This document shows, in pieces, positions 6,556 through 9,315 of a stretch of DNA of 9,315 nt. Numbering within the stretch: the first letter of the stretch is position 1; the number at the start of each line of letters is the position of its first letter. Location: the NCBI GenBank assembly GCA_964574335.1, contig CAZNNH010000218.1:1-9315 (forward strand), in the 5' to 3' direction. The position numbers and the translations under genes are program-made. The DNA is from CAZNNH01 sp964574335 (GTDB lineage: Bacteria; Acidobacteriota; Vicinamibacteria; Fen-336). The notes under the pieces were generated by a model. The model saw nothing but the letters and a program-made list of their open reading frames with translations. It was not told the origin of the DNA and ran no database searches.

Positions 6556-6567
6556 TAGCGAACGGTG

Positions 6568-6775
6568 TGCAGCCGTGGTGGGGGCACGCTGCTGGCCAGC
6601 CGGCACAGCAAGGACAGCGGGTCCATCTCCACCGCCGCCGTCCCATCACGGTACGCCTTCTTCGGCAGGATGCGCACCAGACCGTCGGGACGCCGCGCCA
6701 GGGCACTCCTGCGCGATGGGCGAGCGTAGCACGTAGCACAGCCCCGCCTCTCGCCCCGACACATCCAGCGCTCCC
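6568..6775. repeat. Long direct repeat, copy 1 (partner at 8673-8883)
   Basis: About 208 bp, starting TGCAGCCGTGG and ending near ACACATCCAGCG, recur at 8673-8883 in the same orientation with roughly 88-92% identity by eye and a few small indels. The two copies flank the permease gene and are parts of IS91-like transposase fragments. Recombination between them would delete or loop out about 2.1 kb. Confidence 0.75.
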
Positions 6776-6991
6776 GCACGAGTGGCCGCGTGCAACGTGA
6801 ACCCAGACACTGAGGCGCACAACGGCTTGTCGTAGCCGAGCGGCTGGGCGACAAGCGGCGCGAAGCCCCTCACCCACTGCGGACCGGCCGGTGGCACCTG
6901 GCCCGCACCGCCGAGGCAGCCAGGTGGCTCTCAGGATCGTTAGCCGTCGAGGCCGTGCGCCATCTGGAGCGGAGGAGTACCGACGTTGGCG

Positions 6992-8344
6992 TCAGCCGGC
7001 CGCGTCGCGGCCCAGGCTGAAGGCGCAGCCGCGCACTTCGCGGTAGCCCAGCTCCACCACGAAGGCGAGACCCGCCATCGCGGCCAGCACCCACAACCGG
7101 GACGGATCCGTGTGGACGGTCTGCCAGAGGAGCGTTCCGAAGGCCACCAGGCACGCCAACACGGCGACGACCGAGATGGCGGGACGGCTCCGAGTCTTCG
7201 TGGCCAGGCGCACGTTGGCGGCGTTGACGGCGGCGAAGATCAACAGGAAGCCGGCGCTGCCCATCATCGAGATGCTCGACAGGTCGGCGAGGTTCGCCAG
7301 CACGAGCGCCAGCACCGAGGTGATGAACAGGCCATCGAGGGGCTTGTTCCACACCTCGTCCTCGAGAAAGGCGGGCAGCTCGCCCTCCTTCGCGATGGTG
7401 TAGCTCAGGCGCGCCGCGCCGTAGAGGGTGGCGTTGATCGCCGAGAACGTCGACAGCACGGCCGCCAGGGCGATGAGGCGGAAGCCGAAGGAGCCGAGGA
7501 AAGGTTTGGCAGCCTCCGCCAGCGCGTAGTCCTTGGCGTTCACGATGTCGGCCACCGGCAGCGATCCCACGGCGACGACGGCGACGAGCACGTAGAGCAG
7601 GATCACGAAGAGCACCGACGTGTACAGGGCGCGGGGCAGAACCTTCTTGGGGTCGCTCACGTCCTGCGCGGCGTTGGCGATCAGCTCGAAGCCCTCGTAG
7701 GCGAGGAATATGATCATGCCACCTGCCGCGAGCTGCGCCGCGGGCGCCCAGCTGGCAGGCGCCAGCCGCTGCCCGTCGATGCCGCCGAGACCGACCACCA
7801 CGAAGAAGCCGAGGATGACGACCTTGATGCCGACGATGTAGGTCTCGGCCTTGCCGATGAGCCCGGCGCTGAGCATGTTGAGCAGCATCGGGACCACGAT
7901 GCCGGCGCTGATGAGCGCGTGACGCCACGCCGCCTGGTGGGCCGTCGGAAAGAACGTGGCGCCGTAGCCGCCGAAGGCGTAGGCGTAGAGCGCCAGCATC
8001 ACGATGTAGCTCAGCCACAGCAGATTGTTCAGCGTGCCGGTGAACAGGTCGATGCCGAAGGCCCGGTCGACGAACACCACCGTGCCGCCCTGGCTGGGGA
8101 AGGCGACTGAGAGCTTCGCGTACGAGTACGACGTGAGCAGCGCCACGACCCCGGCGATCAGGAACGCCAGCGGCGTGCCGCCGCCGGCGAGCTGCACCGC
8201 GAGCCCCAGCACCGCGAAGATGCCGCCACCGACCATCCCGCCGATGCCGATGGCCACCGCCGACCAGTAGCCGATTCCGTCGTCGTGCTTCGCCGTCGCC
8301 ACCTTGCCAGCGACTCTAGCATGGCGCACGAGGGACCGATCCAC
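6992..8344 (-). CDS. APC-family amino acid/polyamine permease
   Basis: A 450-residue integral membrane transporter, full length for the APC superfamily (AA_permease_2 type, usually 12 helices), likely an inner-membrane importer of amino acids or amines. Residues 33-43 (GIGGMVGGGIF) are the broken-helix TM1 substrate site. Residues 213-225 (FLAYEGFELIANA) are the TM6 signature, followed by the loop DVSDPKKVLPRAL (residues 228-240) typical of this branch. Repeated hydrophobic stretches run to about residue 431. The GTG at 8344 is chosen because it follows the preceding stop (8350-8348) by 3 nt, suggesting translational coupling. GTG codons at residues 6 and 15 are alternatives, and none has a strong Shine-Dalgarno sequence. 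The gene is flanked by IS91-like fragments D and F/E in direct repeat. Substrate not determinable. Confidence 0.88.
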   Translation of the reverse strand: MDRSLVRHARVAGKVATAKHDDGIGYWSAVAIGIGGMVGGGIFAVLGLAVQLAGGGTPLAFLIAGVVALLTSYSYAKLSVAFPSQGGTVVFVDRAFGIDLFTGTLNNLLWLSYIVMLALYAYAFGGYGATFFPTAHQAAWRHALISAGIVVPMLLNMLSAGLIGKAETYIVGIKVVILGFFVVVGLGGIDGQRLAPASWAPAAQLAAGGMIIFLAYEGFELIANAAQDVSDPKKVLPRALYTSVLFVILLYVLVAVVAVGSLPVADIVNAKDYALAEAAKPFLGSFGFRLIALAAVLSTFSAINATLYGAARLSYTIAKEGELPAFLEDEVWNKPLDGLFITSVLALVLANLADLSSISMMGSAGFLLIFAAVNAANVRLATKTRSRPAISVVAVLACLVAFGTLLWQTVHTDPSRLWVLAAMAGLAFVVELGYREVRGCAFSLGRDAAG

Positions 8345-8347
8345 GGC

Positions 8348-8494
8348 TCAGGGAGAGACCCTGCGGGCCGCTCCCGTCACGTAGGCCATCACCTCGCTGG
8401 ACAGCGCGACCCAGATCTCGTCTTGATGGGCGTGCTGGTAGGCGAGCATCTCGCGATGCGCCCCGGCCTTGACGGTGAGGCCATCCAAGCTCAC
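8348..8494 (-). CDS. Small coding remnant directly upstream of the permease
   Basis: The minus strand reads VSLDGLTVKAGAHREMLAYQ, then HQDEIWVALSSEVMAYVTGA and ARRVSP before TGA at 8350-8348. Almost every third position is G or C, strong evidence that this is or was coding. The stop lies 3 nt before the permease GTG, so the two were probably one operon. The GTG at 8494-8492 gives 48 residues but has no Shine-Dalgarno sequence. The frame meets the plus-strand IS91-like piece at about 8495, so I think the N-terminus was cut off by that insertion. No family recognised; no signal peptide or membrane segment. Confidence 0.45.
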   Translation of the reverse strand: MSLDGLTVKAGAHREMLAYQHAHQDEIWVALSSEVMAYVTGAARRVSP

Positions 8495-8675
8495 CTGGGA
8501 GAAGCGCTTCGAGTCACGCTACGGCTTCTGGGCGAGGATCGTGGGACGACGCCGTCGCGGGCACTTCGACTGCGGCGTCTGGAACGCCGGCTTGGCGTGG
8601 GTCCGCTGCGATGCGTGCAAACACGTGGTGCTCGGTGCCTTCTCCTGCAAGCAGCACGAGCTGTGCCCCTCCTGC
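8495..8675 (+). mobile_element. IS91-like transposase fragment E, N-terminal zinc domain
   Basis: The plus strand reads WEKRFESRYGFWARIVGRRR, FDCGVWNAGLAWVRCDACKH, then AFSCKQHELCPSC. The two C-x2-C pairs (RCDAC and CPSC) and the intervening AFSCK are the N-terminal zinc-binding domain of IS91-family transposases, which precedes the HUH core. The domain is nearly complete and in frame. It stops right after CPSC at 8675, where the sequence becomes the reverse complement of a C-terminal fragment (F). The frame runs on past the junction to 8840 only as chimeric, non-homologous sequence. Confidence 0.75.
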
Positions 8676-8883
8676 AGCCGTGGTGGCGGCACGCTGCTGG
8701 CCAGCCGGCACGGCAAGGACTGCGGGTCCATCTCCACCGCCACCGTCCCATCACGGTACGCCTTCTTCACCAGGATGCGCACCAGACCATCGGGACGCCG
8801 CTCCAGACGCTCCTGCGCGATGGGCGGGCGTAGCACGTAGCACAGCAGCGTTTCCCGACCCGACACATCCAGCGGCACTCCCG
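8673..8883. repeat. Long direct repeat, copy 2 (partner at 6568-6775)
   Basis: Second copy of the roughly 208-bp repeat described at 6568-6775, in the same orientation, on the other side of the permease gene. Confidence 0.75.
8676..8880 (-). mobile_element. IS91-like transposase fragment F, C-terminal segment, inverted
   Basis: The minus strand reads VPLDVSGRETLLCYVLRPPI, ERRPDGLVRILVKKAYRDGT and MDPQSLPCRLASSVPPPRLQ in one unbroken phase, better preserved than copy D. It is about 90% identical by eye to 6568-6775. It ends at PPPRLQ where it meets fragment E head-on. The two pieces come from the same transposase family but point toward each other, so an inversion or a recombination between two copies made the junction. 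Confidence 0.75.
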
Positions 8884-9012
8884 GAGGACCCTGAAAGACT
8901 AAAGGTGCTGTACGATGACTTCGAGAAGAACGGCGAGGACCCTGTGGAATCAACGAGGTGCGAGCTTCTTGCTTACTTCGGGGAAGCTCCCCCTGAGTGT
9001 GTGGCTCAGTAG
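8881..9012 (+). pseudogene. C-terminal remnant of an unknown gene
   Basis: Immediately right of fragment F the plus strand reads PEDPERLKVLYDDFEKNGED, then STRCELLAYFGEAPPECVAQ and TAG (9010-9012). The acidic, helical look is protein-like, and codon use is less G/C-biased than in the neighbours. It has no own start: the frame enters directly from the transposase fragment, so the 5' part was probably lost there. Not recognised. The stretch 9013-9131 holds only an inverted repeat. Confidence 0.3.
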
Positions 9013-9100
9013 CCGACGGTCGGCCTTGGCGGCTCCGTATGTCGGTGCCGGCTTCGCGCTCTCTCTTGTCGTCAGCGCGGCGGCGCTGGCTTCCGGGCCT

Positions 9101-9117
9101 CCACCCCCGGAGGGTGG
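9101..9117. terminator. Inverted repeat downstream of the integrase-type gene
   Basis: CCACCC, CCGGA and GGGTGG form a 6-bp stem with a 5-nt loop, 15 bp beyond the stop of the minus-strand gene at 9132. It could be a terminator for that gene (no T-run) or part of an element end. Confidence 0.3.
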
Positions 9118-9131
9118 TGGACCGAGGCTGG

Positions 9132-9315
9132 CTATGCCGCTCTGGTGAGGATCGGGAAGTGGCGACCGGCCGGGTCGAGGAAGGCGACCCGGAATAGGGG
9201 CTCGGTTGGTCCTTCGCCTGGCCTTCCCCGACGCGGCTCGACTGCGGCGAGGTGTGCCGGCTTGGCGTCGAGGAAGACCTCGAGGGGCGTGGCGCCGCCG
9301 AGGCCCTGGTGGGGC
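9132..9315 (-). CDS. Integrase-core (DDE) transposase, C-terminal part at right edge
   Basis: The minus strand is open from the window edge to TAG at 9134-9132 (60 residues visible). It begins PHQGLGGATPLEVFLDAKPA and ends FRVAFLDPAGRHFPILTRAA. The RPHQGLGG-TPAEV stretch follows the last catalytic Glu in rve/integrase-core transposases (IS3/IS481-like). The final 'GRxxLPIxxLxRAA' ending also occurs in that group. The DDE residues themselves lie beyond the window. No terminal inverted repeat of the element is certain, so I cannot say whether it is complete. It is unrelated to the IS91-like fragments. Confidence 0.65.
   Translation of the reverse strand, partial: PHQGLGGATPLEVFLDAKPAHLAAVEPRRGRPGEGPTEPLFRVAFLDPAGRHFPILTRAA

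Larger units (their letters stand above)
6240..6900 (-). mobile_element. IS91-like transposase copy D, C-terminal half, decayed
   Basis: The largest fragment of the family. From a GTG at 6897 the minus strand reads PLGYDKPLCASVSGFTLHAA and GALDVSGREAGLCYVL. After a phase change come RRPDGLVRILPKKAYRDGT and MDPLSLLCRLASSVPPPR, then HTVRYAGVLA, an 8-bp tandem expansion that shifts phase again, and APWRARITPE. These are successive landmarks of the post-HUH half of IS91-like transposases. Below about 6490 the frame FKMVLEASADPAH ... VVGKLDHLGW keeps very G/C-rich third positions. It may be the degraded C-terminal zinc segment with its cysteines lost, but this is weaker. The HUH core, the N-terminus and recognisable ori/ter ends are absent. 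Together with fragments at 672, 2689, 4203 and 8495-8880 it samples most of one transposase family. Confidence 0.7.

Noticed and set aside
6210..6800. Plus-strand frame with a hydrophobic stretch (GLAAGGVVVGLGVVGAMAVL)
   Set aside because: It lies antisense to IS91-like homology, and the hydrophobic run arises from GTC/GGC-rich sequence opposite a minus frame with strong third-position bias.
6870..8110. Long open frames overlapping the permease (minus 382 codons and plus 374 codons)
   Set aside because: They are Arg/His/Gln-rich shadows with no domain features. The permease frame has clear membrane helices and APC signatures.
1..9315. tRNA, rRNA, riboswitch or a complete novel defence system
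   Set aside because: No cloverleaf, rRNA signature or multi-gene cassette of effector genes was found. The only antitoxin-like gene is broken and alone.

Overview
The window looks like chromosomal DNA from a high-GC (roughly 65-70% by eye) soil or subsurface bacterium. A kinase remnant with a WD40/TolB-like tail, a secreted S41 protease and IS91-type transposases with the 'RPDGLVRI / SLLCRLA' signature fit Myxococcota, Acidobacteriota or Rokubacteria-like lineages. No marker gene fixes the phylum. It reads as a decaying accessory region: a few intact genes separated by broken genes and scraps of one IS91-like transposase family.

Left part (1-2957). A minus-strand membrane protein runs off the left edge and probably belongs to a frameshifted longer gene (to about 660). 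An IS91-like scrap follows (about 672-752). A secreted PDZ/S41 peptidase (901-2409) is split by one in-frame TAA. A second IS91-like scrap holding the HUH motif (about 2689-2870) fills the next gap.

Middle (2958-5813). A DUF4304-like gene (2958-3650) looks intact. It converges on a wrecked Ser/Thr kinase gene (3664-4192, minus), in which part of the catalytic domain is fused out of frame to the far C-terminus. The kinase remnant abuts a 108-bp IS91-like scrap (4203-4310), which abuts a truncated, frameshifted helical-bundle gene (to 4656). An intact exported metallo-beta-lactamase-fold hydrolase follows (4896-5813), with a clear ribosome binding site and a short tandem repeat upstream.

Right part (5814-9315). 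A small antitoxin-like gene is cut short by a stop (6045-6197). Next come a large decayed IS91-like transposase (about 6240-6900, minus), an intact APC-family amino-acid permease (6992-8344, minus), and a small coding remnant whose stop lies 3 nt before the permease start. An IS91-like N-terminal zinc domain (plus strand) is joined head-on to an IS91-like C-terminal piece (minus strand). The C-terminus of an integrase-core (DDE) transposase runs off the right edge.

The intact genes (DUF4304-like, MBL hydrolase, permease) show no shared pathway. I see no CRISPR array, tRNA, rRNA or convincing new defence system. The interest is in how repeated IS91-like fragments have cut, joined and inverted host genes, and in the single lesions that separate several genes from being intact.
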